Positions 1-7,671 of a DNA stretch of 61,553 nt are shown here, one piece after another (the stretch's first letter is position 1; each line of letters begins with the position of its first letter). A program made the position numbers and the translations under genes. This DNA is from Chloroflexota bacterium (lineage in GTDB: Bacteria > Chloroflexota > Dehalococcoidia > JACPQD01): contig JACPQD010000027.1 in assembly GCA_016190665.1 (NCBI GenBank), forward strand, positions 1 through 61,553. The letters are read 5' to 3'. Under the pieces are notes generated by a model. It saw nothing but the letters and a program-made list of their open reading frames with translations. It did no database searches and had not been told where the DNA came from.

Positions 1-124
1 GGAGAGGACTAAGGTGAGGGGGCTCTCCGGTTTCACCCTCACCCTACCCTCTCCCATCGAGGGAGAGGAAACTCGAACGGGCGTCATGCACTTGACAGAA
101 TAGTTTTATCGGACAGTATTGCGG
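1..124. repeat. dispersed repeat A, copy 1
   Basis: This non-coding stretch is closely matched at two other places in the window. The first part (CCCTCACCC..CTCTCCC followed by GAGGGAGAGGAAA) recurs near 9784 and 61461. The second part (GGCGTCATG..TTGACAGAA..GGACAGTATTG) recurs only near 9831-9873. The first part can form a CTCTCCC/GGGAGAG hairpin. No reading frame is evident. Confidence 0.7.
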
Positions 125-211
125 TGCACCGTGCCCCTACGACGGCACCGGGCGGGCAAGGCACGCCTTGCCCCTACGGTTCCCCAGGGCATAGCAAGCT
201 ATGCCCCTACG
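122..211. repeat. cluster of three short palindromes ending in CCCCTACG
   Basis: Three hairpin-forming units lie in a row at about 122-141, 151-175 and 186-211. Each has the form GGG-(GC-rich stem)-(complement)-CCCCTACG with a different stem. Members of the same family occur at 2469-2493 and 2740-2763. All have CCCCTACG on the plus strand. They lie just past the archease stop codon and could help end transcription, but the family is dispersed and looks REP-like. Confidence 0.7.
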
Positions 212-228
212 AGGGATGAGGACGGTCG

Positions 229-639
229 CTAGACGTCGAAAATCACCTGGACCTGGTTCTTCTCCCTGTCAATTCTCATCTGATGATATGTCGCGGCCTT
301 GACGCCCAGCTTGATGTCGTGGCGCTCGGGATCGTAGGGTTCCCCGTGGCAGACGGCCTTCAGGTGGAGGCCGTCGAACTCCTGGATATCGAAGCGCTTG
401 AGCAAAAGGCTATCTACATCGAAAAGATAGAGCAGTCCGTTGAGCCATTCGAAGAGGAGGGCCTCGGTGTCGTCTTCGGCTAGCTCCAGGGTGCGTGATG
501 CCCGCTCCTCGACGTTGTCCAGCTCGGCGATGATGGAGAACATGCCGAAGGCGGCGTTAGAGAAGGCCTCCGCCAGGGTATTGCCGTAGGCTATGAGGCC
601 GATATCGGCGGTGTGTTCGATGAGGTCAAAGCGTTTCAT
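229..639 (-). CDS. archease family protein
   Basis: This 136-residue protein matches archease in length and in its end motifs: HTADIG close to the N terminus (about residues 9-14), KAATYHQM near residue 114 and a VIFDV C terminus. Archeases are small cytosolic metal-binding proteins that activate the RNA ligase RtcB, in tRNA splicing in archaea and in RNA repair in bacteria. No rtcB is present in the window, so the partner must be elsewhere. The gene stands alone between repeats: palindromes follow its stop codon and hairpins (652-695) lie just upstream of its start. Family assignment is firm; the role in this organism is inferred from the family. Confidence 0.9.
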   Translation of the reverse strand: MKRFDLIEHTADIGLIAYGNTLAEAFSNAAFGMFSIIAELDNVEERASRTLELAEDDTEALLFEWLNGLLYLFDVDSLLLKRFDIQEFDGLHLKAVCHGEPYDPERHDIKLGVKAATYHQMRIDREKNQVQVIFDV

Positions 640-651
640 GGGAAAACAATC

Positions 652-695
652 GGGGTCTGGGGATACCCCCAGACCCCGGCCCCGATATATCGGGG
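652..695. terminator. two adjacent perfect hairpins
   Basis: An 11-bp perfect stem (652-662 with 667-677, loop of four bases) is followed at once by the palindrome CCCCGATATATCGGGG (680-695). They lie in the 137-base gap between the stop of the solute-binding protein at 777 and the archease start at 639, both on the minus strand. They could end transcription of the lipoprotein gene. No U-run was noted, so a repeat element is equally possible. Confidence 0.5.
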
Positions 696-776
696 CGTTT
701 CTCCTGGCGTTGAAGGTATCAGGTCCGGACAGGCGCCACCAAACTTCCCCCTGATACCAGTATATATGCTAAGGCA

Positions 777-2441
777 TCACTTGACCAGCCATACGGTATC
801 GAAGACGAGGTTCTGGCGCAGGGTCTGCATGCCCTTCCAGCCTTTGACCTTGGGCCCGGCAGCCGCGATGTACTGCGGCCAGAAGGTAGTCCAGGCGGGG
901 GCCAGCTCCCATATGCGCCGCTGGAATTCGTCGGTGATTTTCTTGCGCTGGGCGAAGTCCAGTATAGCGCCTTGCTGCTTGTAGAGCTCGTCTATCTTGG
1001 CGTCGCTGAACTGGCTGTAGTTCTCAGGGTTGCCGGTCAGGTAGTTGGTCAGGTGAGAGTCGGGATCGTCGATGGAGGACACCTTCCCAATCTGCGTTAT
1101 CTCGAAATCGCCCTTGGTGAGGGCGTTGCGCAGCTCCACCGGATAGGCCAAAACCCGGACGGTCACGTCGATGCCGATCTTCTTCAACTGGTTGCTGATC
1201 GCTAACTGCATCTCCTCGTACGGTGACAGGTTGCCCTGAGCGTAGGTGGTCTTGAAGCCGTTCGGAAAGCCCGCCTCAGTGAGGAGCTTCTTGGCCTCAG
1301 CAATGTCGCTGTCCCGGGGGCCGCGCACGGGTGGAATCTTGTCCAGCTCTTCCTTGGGGAGGCTCCACTCGCCGGTGAGCGGGCCGCCAACGAAGCCCAT
1401 GCCTTCGTAGGCCAGATCGTACACTGCCTTGCCATCCAGGACCATGAGGGCAGCGCGGCGCACCCTGACGTCGGTGAAGGGCGCCTTCTTCACGTTGATG
1501 AAGAGTTCAAAGCGGGTGGCGGGGCGGCAGCGAACCAACTGGACGCCAGCAACCTCCTTTTCAACGATCTTGGCCTCGGTGGCCGAGAGGCCGCGGCTGC
1601 CCTGACCGGTCATCATAATCTGGCCGGCCCGGAAGGCGGCTACCTGGGTCGAGGAGTCCGGTATGACTATCCACCGGATCCCATCGAGGTAGGGCCGTCC
1701 TTTGACATAATGTGCTTCGTTCTTGGTTACGGTGAAGCTGACGCCGCGGTCCCACTCCTTGAACTTGAAAGGGCCGCTGCCCAGGGCCCTGAGGAGAAGA
1801 GCCTTCTGGTTAGGCTCGACCAGGTGCTTGGGAACAATGGTGGCGGTGTTGTCCGCCATCAACTGGGGGAACCAGGCGGTCGCCTGCTTGAGCTGAATGC
1901 GCACTGTTCTTGGGTCCGGCGCGTCGATGGTCCCGATCTGCTCGAAGAGGTTCTTGTTAGGGCTCTTGACTCCTTCGGGAGGCCTTATCATGCGCTCGAA
2001 GGTGAACTTCACATCAACGGAAGTCAGAGGCTTGCCATCGTGGAACTTCACGCCGTCGCGAAGGGTAAAGGTCCAGGTCTTGCCATCCTGGCTGGTCTCC
2101 CATTTCTCCGCCAGGTCGCCGATAATGACGACTTTCTCGGGCTGCTGGTCAGGGTCGTCTCGCAGCAGGCTGCTGTATATGCCCCGGAGGACCTGCTGCT
2201 GGAAGATGGTGGTCTCCTGGTTGGGATCGGTGTTGGGGGGCTCCTTGGCCAGCCAGCCGGTCATGACGCCGCCGTATTGGGGCTGAAGCGTGGCTGGCTT
2301 GGGAGTGGCGGCGGGGGCTGTGGCCGGTGGCGTGGCTGCCGGCGCCTGCTTGGGCACGGCTGCCGGCGCCGGCGCGCAGGCCGCCAGCAAGAGGGCCAGA
2401 ATCATGGTCATACTAGTCAGTGTCCACGCTTTCTTTCGCAT
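777..2441 (-). CDS. family 5 peptide/organic solute-binding lipoprotein
   Basis: This 554-residue extracytoplasmic substrate-binding protein belongs to the oligopeptide/nickel family 5 (SBP_bac_5, DppA/OppA fold). It has a basic n-region, a hydrophobic helix and a lipobox LLAAC with Cys22 as the lipid anchor, then an Ala/Pro-rich linker (about 25-55) and the mature domain beginning YGGVMTGW. Family-typical stretches include FTLRDGVKFHDGKP near residue 127 and GPFKFKEWDRG near residue 223. No permease or ATPase genes lie nearby, so it is an orphan component. A related gene lies upstream on the same strand (2761-4476), with a truncated relative between them. The ligand cannot be read from sequence. 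Confidence 0.9.
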   Translation of the reverse strand: MRKKAWTLTSMTMILALLLAACAPAPAAVPKQAPAATPPATAPAATPKPATLQPQYGGVMTGWLAKEPPNTDPNQETTIFQQQVLRGIYSSLLRDDPDQQPEKVVIIGDLAEKWETSQDGKTWTFTLRDGVKFHDGKPLTSVDVKFTFERMIRPPEGVKSPNKNLFEQIGTIDAPDPRTVRIQLKQATAWFPQLMADNTATIVPKHLVEPNQKALLLRALGSGPFKFKEWDRGVSFTVTKNEAHYVKGRPYLDGIRWIVIPDSSTQVAAFRAGQIMMTGQGSRGLSATEAKIVEKEVAGVQLVRCRPATRFELFINVKKAPFTDVRVRRAALMVLDGKAVYDLAYEGMGFVGGPLTGEWSLPKEELDKIPPVRGPRDSDIAEAKKLLTEAGFPNGFKTTYAQGNLSPYEEMQLAISNQLKKIGIDVTVRVLAYPVELRNALTKGDFEITQIGKVSSIDDPDSHLTNYLTGNPENYSQFSDAKIDELYKQQGAILDFAQRKKITDEFQRRIWELAPAWTTFWPQYIAAAGPKVKGWKGMQTLRQNLVFDTVWLVK

Positions 2442-2468
2442 GAAAGACTCCTTTCCTCAAGGACCCGA

Positions 2469-2493
2469 GGGCATAGCACGCTGTGCCCCTACG
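2469..2493. repeat. CCCCTACG palindrome truncating a gene
   Basis: The stem GGGCATAGC/GCTGTGCCC (one wobble pair) is followed by CCCCTACG. Its CTA (2489-2491) read on the minus strand is the TAG stop of the truncated lipoprotein remnant that begins at 2725. The gene homology ends at this element. Confidence 0.7.
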
Positions 2494-2725
2494 CATGCCC
2501 TGGGAGATCCATGGACGGCGGGTCGTTCCAGTTGGACTTGGTTAGTGTCCCGCCCGCCTTCGGCGATTCACCGGCGCGCTTGCCCGTTGGCGTGACAGCG
2601 CCTGCTTTGGGGGGCGCCCCGGCTGGTGATGGCTGTGGTGGCGCCGGCGACGCGGCAGGCGCACGGCTCGCCAGGAGTAGCGCCAGAATGAAGGCGAGGG
2701 TCACAGGGATGAGCACATCCTTCAT
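2489..2725 (-). pseudogene. truncated solute-binding lipoprotein remnant
   Basis: This 78-codon fragment holds only the N terminus of a third family-5 binding protein. It has a signal-peptide-like segment (ILALLLASRAPA), the Ala/Pro linker and the start of the mature domain (GGTLTKSNWNDPPSMDL), then stops. The expected lipobox cysteine is replaced by Arg, encoded CGT, one transition away from TGT. The stop codon is supplied by the palindromic repeat at 2469-2493. The remaining 450 or so codons are absent, because the next gene on this strand starts at 2441. It probably arose by deletion or repeat insertion within a tandem array of binding-protein genes. Confidence 0.8.
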
Positions 2726-2739
2726 TCTCTACTCCTTCA

Positions 2740-2763
2740 GGGGCACGGTGCACCGTGCCCCTA
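2740..2763. repeat. CCCCTA palindrome supplying a stop codon
   Basis: A near-perfect palindrome centred on GGTGCACC. Its last three bases CTA (2761-2763) are the TAG stop codon of the minus-strand lipoprotein gene that starts at 4476, so the 3' end of that gene has been set by a repeat. Confidence 0.75.
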
Positions 2764-4476
2764 CTGGGCCAGCCAGACGTGCGCCCACCGAGAGTTGTTC
2801 ATCGGGCCCATGCCCACGCCGGTGTAACCCTTCACATCCGGCCAGTGGGCGAACATGAAGGTCCACTCAAAGAGGCGGAGCATGGGCACCTGTTCTATCA
2901 GTCGCCGCTCTATCTGGTTGACGATTTTCTTGCGCTCAGCGGCATCCATGGTCTGCGACTGCTTGGCGTAAAGCTCATCCACCTGCTTATCGCTGAAACC
3001 GGAGAAGTTGTTGGGACTTCCGCTGATGTACCATACCAGGAGACCATCGGGGTCATCCAAGACATAGACGTGACTGCTCTGGATCAAGTCCCAGTTGCGC
3101 TTGCGCTGGGTATCCTGGTATACGCCGGCCTCCAGGCGCTGCAGGGTGATGTCTATGCCCACCTTCGCCAGTTGTTCCTGCACCACCTCGGCGATCTCTC
3201 CGAACTGGGAAGCGGCGCGGAAAGGATAGCCCGTCTTTATGCCGTTGGGATGGCCGGCCTCGGCCAGGAGCTTCCTGGCCTCGGCGACGACGTCGGCGGT
3301 GGGCTTGCGGATGCCCGGGAAGGCTTTCATCTCCGCCTCGGGTAAGGTCCATTCACCGGGAGGTCCGAGGGGGCCGGAGACGGCCGCCCCACCTTGCGCG
3401 CCCACCCTGATGATCTCCTGCTGGTCGATAGCCATGACGGCGGCTCGGCGCGCCCTGACATCGTCGAAGGGCGGCTTGGTGACGTTGAAGGCCAGTGTCT
3501 GGCCGGCGCCGCCAGCCGGGTAGGCGTATATGCCCACGCTGGGTATCTCCTTCTTCAGGAGGTCAGCCTCAATGGGGCTGATGCCGCGGCTGCCATAGCC
3601 CGTGACCATGACCCGTTTAGTGCGGAAGGCGGCCATCTGCACCGACTTATCCTTGATGATGAACCACCTGATGCCGTCGACGTAGGGCTGGCCCTTCACG
3701 AAGTAGTCCTTGTTCTTTTCCAGAACGACCTGGCTGCCGGGGACGTATTCACGGAACTTGAAGGGTCCGGTGCCGATGGCATCCTTCTTCATGTCACCCT
3801 TCGCCTCGATGACGTGCTTCGGCAGGATGACGGACCAGCCGATGGCTATAGCGTTGATGATGGAGGGGCTGGGGTGCTTGAGGTTGACCTTCACCTTGTC
3901 CGCGCCCAGCGTCTCGACGCTGCCGATGGAAGAGTAGACAGCCTTCCTCGGGCTGATGGTGCCGCTGGGGGGGTTCCACATGCGGTCAAGGCTGAACTTC
4001 ACGTCCTCAGGTGTGAAGGGCTTCCCATCATGCCACTTAACGCCTGGAGCTAGAGTGAAAGTGAAAGACTTGCCGTCGGGGGCGGCTTCCCACTTCTGGG
4101 CCAGCTCAGACACGACATTGTGGGGAGGGGTGGGGTGGTGCTGTATCAGCCCATTGTAGACGGGGGCGATAGGCCAGAGAGTGCCGCCGCTATTGGCCTG
4201 GTGAATGTCCAGGTGTTCCGGCTCGATGGCGTCCCAGCCGGTGAGCGTCCCACCATAGCGTGGCTCGCCTGTAGCGGGCTTGGGCGTCGCAGCCGGCGCT
4301 GCGGGTTTGGCCGCTGGGGTTGCCGGTTTGGAGGTGGGAGCCGTTGCTGTCGCGGCTGCCTTGGCGGGTGGGGCCGTAGCCTTCGGAGGGGGCGTCGGCG
4401 CTGCGGCCGGGGCGCACCCGGCCAGCAGGGCGAGAAGGCCCAGCGCGGTGATCAAAGCTCGCAATCGAGAATGCAT
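2761..4476 (-). CDS. family 5 peptide/organic solute-binding lipoprotein
   Basis: This 571-residue binding protein belongs to the same family as the product of 777-2441. It has a short signal peptide with lipobox LLAGC (Cys21), a long Ala/Pro/Thr linker (about 25-70) and a mature domain starting YGGTLTGWDAIEPEHLD. Family stretches include FTLAPGVKWHDGKPF and GTGPFKFREYVPGSQVV. It is predicted to be anchored on the outer face of the cytoplasmic membrane and to deliver a solute to an ABC transporter whose other subunits are not in the window. The C terminus ends VWLAQ, like the VWLVK and VWLAK ends of its paralogues, so it appears complete although its stop lies in a repeat. Confidence 0.9.
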   Translation of the reverse strand: MHSRLRALITALGLLALLAGCAPAAAPTPPPKATAPPAKAAATATAPTSKPATPAAKPAAPAATPKPATGEPRYGGTLTGWDAIEPEHLDIHQANSGGTLWPIAPVYNGLIQHHPTPPHNVVSELAQKWEAAPDGKSFTFTLAPGVKWHDGKPFTPEDVKFSLDRMWNPPSGTISPRKAVYSSIGSVETLGADKVKVNLKHPSPSIINAIAIGWSVILPKHVIEAKGDMKKDAIGTGPFKFREYVPGSQVVLEKNKDYFVKGQPYVDGIRWFIIKDKSVQMAAFRTKRVMVTGYGSRGISPIEADLLKKEIPSVGIYAYPAGGAGQTLAFNVTKPPFDDVRARRAAVMAIDQQEIIRVGAQGGAAVSGPLGPPGEWTLPEAEMKAFPGIRKPTADVVAEARKLLAEAGHPNGIKTGYPFRAASQFGEIAEVVQEQLAKVGIDITLQRLEAGVYQDTQRKRNWDLIQSSHVYVLDDPDGLLVWYISGSPNNFSGFSDKQVDELYAKQSQTMDAAERKKIVNQIERRLIEQVPMLRLFEWTFMFAHWPDVKGYTGVGMGPMNNSRWAHVWLAQ

Positions 4477-4520
4477 GTTGTCCTCCTTGCGAATGACGAT
4501 TGAGACCGAGTCAGTCTCTG

Positions 4521-5591
4521 TTAGTACCCTTTCTCCCGGGTAACCACATTAATCAAGGGCTCGCCGGCGATAAAGCGACGCAGATTCTCGCAGAACTGCC
4601 GTGAGACCCATTTCACGCGCATCTCGGTGTGGCCCGCCATGTGCGGGCTCAGGATGAGGTTGGGCGCCTCCCAGAGGTCGGCCTCCGCGGGCATGGGCTC
4701 CTCGGCGGCGACGTCGAGGCCGGCGCCATGAATCCAGCCTTCCCTGAGAGCGCGGATGAGGACGGGCTGGTCGATGATAGGCCCCCGGCTCACATTGACG
4801 ATACAGGCGGTGGGCTTCATGGCCCGCAACTCGCGCTCGCTGATAAGGTTGCGGCTCTCTTCGGTCAGCGGCAGGGCCAGCACCACGAAATCGCTCTCCC
4901 CCAGCATGTCCGGAAGGCTGGCAAGCGGGAAGACCTCATCGTAGCAATCGACGTTTCGCGCTCTGGCCGTGGCCGACCGCCTGGTGGCGATGACCCGCAT
5001 GCCGAAACACCTCGCCCGCTGGGCCACCTGATGGCTTATGGCGCCCATGCCGATTATGCCCACCGTCTTGTCGGCGACCTCGATAACCTCGAAGCGGTGC
5101 CAGCGCCTCTCCGCCTGCTGGCGCATGAGCCTGGGCATGGACTTGGCGTGCATCAGGATGAAGGTCATGACGTGCTCGGCGATGGGGGAAGCAAGCGCCC
5201 CGGCAGCATTGGTGACGCTCACCCTTCTGTTGAAGACGTCGTGCCCGATGACCCTGTTGAGGCCGACGCCGCCGACCTGTATCCAACGCAGTTTAGGGGC
5301 GCGGGCCGCGAGGTCCTTCGGGAAGAAATGCTGGGCGAAGGCTACGTCGGCTTCCGTCAGCAGCGAGTCAAGAGTCTGCCCAGCCTCAAAGGGTGGAGCG
5401 CCCTCCGCTAGGTCGCGCTCCACCTCTTGCTCGAAGCGCCGGACGTAGGGCTCCGTATTGCCATCGCGATGCAGCTCCTGCAGATACAGGCTGGTGCCGT
5501 TGGTCACGCGGACGGACGGGTCCACAGCCTGTATGTCCTTGAGGAAGCTCACTGGCATATAGACCTTTGATACTATCAGAACATTGACCAT
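4521..5591 (-). CDS. D-2-hydroxyacid dehydrogenase (NAD-dependent)
   Basis: This 356-residue cytosolic oxidoreductase belongs to the phosphoglycerate/2-hydroxyacid dehydrogenase family and reduces a 2-keto acid to a D-2-hydroxyacid or the reverse. The Rossmann motif GIIGMGAISHQVA is near residue 185. The catalytic triad is recognisable: Arg in NVSRGPIID, Glu in DVAAEEPMP and His in LSPHMAGHTE. The family is usually about 310-340 residues, so the length is slightly long. It sits downstream of the mutase genes and upstream of the binding proteins on the same strand, suggesting a role in hydroxy- or keto-acid metabolism. The exact substrate is unknown. Confidence 0.9.
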   Translation of the reverse strand: MVNVLIVSKVYMPVSFLKDIQAVDPSVRVTNGTSLYLQELHRDGNTEPYVRRFEQEVERDLAEGAPPFEAGQTLDSLLTEADVAFAQHFFPKDLAARAPKLRWIQVGGVGLNRVIGHDVFNRRVSVTNAAGALASPIAEHVMTFILMHAKSMPRLMRQQAERRWHRFEVIEVADKTVGIIGMGAISHQVAQRARCFGMRVIATRRSATARARNVDCYDEVFPLASLPDMLGESDFVVLALPLTEESRNLISERELRAMKPTACIVNVSRGPIIDQPVLIRALREGWIHGAGLDVAAEEPMPAEADLWEAPNLILSPHMAGHTEMRVKWVSRQFCENLRRFIAGEPLINVVTREKGY

Positions 5592-5605
5592 TTCTCTGCT
5601 CCTGC

Positions 5606-6050
5606 TTAGCTCGTTTGGATCTCGCGTGTGTAGTAGGTGACCTTGTTGAATCCGGGCACGAAAAAGGAGTTAGGCCCCGGGCCACCTATCACTGCCACGT
5701 AGATGTCGCTCGCTTTTTCCACCAGGGGCGCCGGGGCGTGCGGCGCCCAGGTGCATAATCTCTTCCAGTTGTCGCGGAGATAGCCGATCTGCCCTGGGTC
5801 GAATCGATACCGGGGCGCCCGGGCGTGGGTCTTTCCGGATTCGGGTCACTTTGCCTGGAGCGTAGTCGCGCGACAGAATTTGCGCGATGGCATCCATCAG
5901 AGGCTCAGCGTTTGGCCGGCGGTTGTCCACCACGCATACGGACTTGCCCGCCAGTCCCTTGAGCTGAGCGGCCAACAGGGACCGGGCCGCGGTATGGAAC
6001 TTCTCGGCCCGTGGGGAGAGGACGGTTGTCCTCATGCCGGATATTACCAT
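5606..6050 (-). pseudogene. collapsed UGSC cassette: UGSC N terminus joined to partner C terminus
   Basis: The first part (about 75 codons from 6050) reads as the N-terminal half of a UGSC-family protein, with LKGLAGKSVCVVDNRRPNAE comparable to LNGKTIGFLNDD in the intact gene at 50294-50842. Near 5825 the homology ends, before the UGSC motif. In the +1 frame a different segment follows and runs to a stop at 5606 (RFDPGQIGYLRDNW .. DIYVAVIGGPGPNSFFVPGF). That segment resembles the C terminus of the UGSC partner protein encoded at 49165-50280 (PEDFMMVVAGGLLPVHTVFAP). The gene order is the same as in the intact cassette, so a deletion of roughly 1.3 kb fusing the two genes out of frame explains it. 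The partner match is weak and needs alignment. Confidence 0.65.
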
Positions 6051-6120
6051 GGGGGAGCACTCCTTTGAAAATGGCCTTCATTCTCAAACGAGGGTGGCTT
6101 GCGGTCGGACCAGTTTGACC

Positions 6121-6138
6121 AGTCGGACAAGTCCGACT
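6121..6138. repeat. short inverted repeat AGTCGGAC-AA-GTCCGACT
   Basis: A perfect 8-bp stem with a two-base loop lies between the mutase-activator gene and the UGSC relic. A related GTCGGAC..GTCCGAC pair occurs at 7623-7647 in the gap upstream of the same gene, so the two flank the glmL-like gene. Confidence 0.6.
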
Positions 6139-6159
6139 TATGCGCACACTCCCGCGCGA

Positions 6160-7584
6160 CTATCTTCCCACCGGGCAGGCGACGCTCAGGTGTCTTTTGG
6201 CCAGACGCACCGCCTCGGTTGGGGCCGCCTCGGCCAGGAGTCCGATGGCGTAGAGGATATAGTTGGTGTCGACGTACAGCTCGGGCTGTTTTGGCCTGAG
6301 ACTCTGAGGCTCTGCCTCGTTGAACAGCGCGCCCTCCAGCACGCGCCTCGATTGGGGATTGTAGGCGAAGATGCCCCCGGTTCCGATGACCGTGGTCACG
6401 TTCGTCAGGTCTTTGCCGTACTGGGTATACATGGTGCCGAAGGGGAGATGCACGGCCTCGATTCTCCCCGCGTGGCGCTCCACCGCTATCTCCACGGCCA
6501 CCCTGGCCAGGGCGATGTCCAACGCGCTCTGCCACTCGTTGCCAGGCACCCGGGTGACGTCAGCGCACAGACAACGAATCTCTGCCTCCAGACCTGAACG
6601 AAGTGAAGGGTCCCCGTCAACGGCGCAGAGATATTGGGCTATTCGTCGCTCTCCCGCCATCTCCAGGATGGACATGGCGTTGTAGCGGATGCCCAGATCG
6701 CCCTCAACGGTGCGCTGGGCATAGGGCGGCGGCAGACCCTTCAGCACCACTCCCGGCTGGGAGGGCTGGCCCTCTCCGATGGAGTGAGCGTCTGTAGTGG
6801 CGCCGCCCACATCGACGATCAGCAGGTCGCCAAGCCCCGGCTCGGATTCCGTGCCTTGAGCGATGAGACGGGCCGCGGCGAGTACGGCCATAGGGGTGGG
6901 CATCAGGACACTGCCCACCATTTTCTCGGCCTTGTCCAGGCCCTTGGCGTGAACGATGCGGCGCATGAAGACGTCCCGAATGGTGGCGCGCGCCGGCTCC
7001 ACATTCAGTCGGCCCAGTTCCGGCATGACGTTTTCAGTGAGCCGGACCGTTTTCCCTGCTCCGGCCAGGATGGCTTTGGCGTCTTCGGATGCCGCCTTAT
7101 TGCCCGCGAGAACGACGGGAGCGTGCAGCGGCGAGCCAGCCAGCATCTTCGCGTTGTGCAGCAGGACGTCCTTATTGCCGCCGTCGGTGCCGCCCGCCAG
7201 GAGGATGATGTCCGGCGACAGTCCCAGCAGCTGCTCCAGCTCCTGGTGGCTGAGCTCGTAGGCATAGGTGCGGAGGACCTTGGCGCCTGCGCCAAGGGCA
7301 GCCAGCTTCGCCGCTTCGGCGGTAAGCTCGGGCACCAGCCCGATAGCCACCATCTTCAGACCGCCGGCGGCGCTGCTGCAAGCCATGACCGTGTCTGCCC
7401 GCCAGCCGTTGCCACTGCCCAGGCGGACGGTCAGCAGCTCGAAGGCCCGCGCCAGGCCGATCATGATATCCGAGTCTACGGTGGTCGGGGATTGGGCCTG
7501 GGCCAGGATTTCCGGCTTTGCCACATCCACCGCGGTAAGCTTGGTATAGGTGCTGCCGAAATCAACGAGTAAAGCGGTCTTCAT
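6160..7584 (-). CDS. glmL: glutamate mutase activator-like protein, GlmL/MutL family
   Basis: This 474-residue ASKHA-fold (actin/Hsp70-like) ATPase belongs to the MutL/GlmL family, which is encoded next to glutamate mutase and is thought to reactivate or load the B12 enzyme. The nucleotide-binding signatures are visible: DFGSTYTK at residues 8-15 and LLIVDVGGATTDAHS near residue 224. It follows the catalytic genes in the same direction, 87 bases after the E subunit. That gap holds a small inverted repeat rather than a promoter I can recognise. The length matches the family (about 460 residues). Function is inferred from family and context. Confidence 0.88.
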   Translation of the reverse strand: MKTALLVDFGSTYTKLTAVDVAKPEILAQAQSPTTVDSDIMIGLARAFELLTVRLGSGNGWRADTVMACSSAAGGLKMVAIGLVPELTAEAAKLAALGAGAKVLRTYAYELSHQELEQLLGLSPDIILLAGGTDGGNKDVLLHNAKMLAGSPLHAPVVLAGNKAASEDAKAILAGAGKTVRLTENVMPELGRLNVEPARATIRDVFMRRIVHAKGLDKAEKMVGSVLMPTPMAVLAAARLIAQGTESEPGLGDLLIVDVGGATTDAHSIGEGQPSQPGVVLKGLPPPYAQRTVEGDLGIRYNAMSILEMAGERRIAQYLCAVDGDPSLRSGLEAEIRCLCADVTRVPGNEWQSALDIALARVAVEIAVERHAGRIEAVHLPFGTMYTQYGKDLTNVTTVIGTGGIFAYNPQSRRVLEGALFNEAEPQSLRPKQPELYVDTNYILYAIGLLAEAAPTEAVRLAKRHLSVACPVGR

Positions 7585-7622
7585 CGGTGCTTTGTTATCT
7601 CACCCCCCTGGCATTTTGACAG

Positions 7623-7647
7623 GTCGGACATGTGGGACAGGTCCGAC
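7623..7647. repeat. imperfect inverted repeat GTCGGAC..GTCCGAC
   Basis: A 7-bp stem with an 11-base loop lies in the 87-base gap between the E-subunit and activator genes. It is related to the inverted repeat at 6121-6138. Confidence 0.5.
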
Positions 7648-7671
7648 GCGCCCCCCAACCACACGTCCCCA

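Noticed and set aside
1710..2858. 382-codon plus-strand open frame
   Set aside because: It lies antisense across two binding-protein genes and a gap, is low in recognisable sequence and follows from GC-rich codon bias on the other strand.
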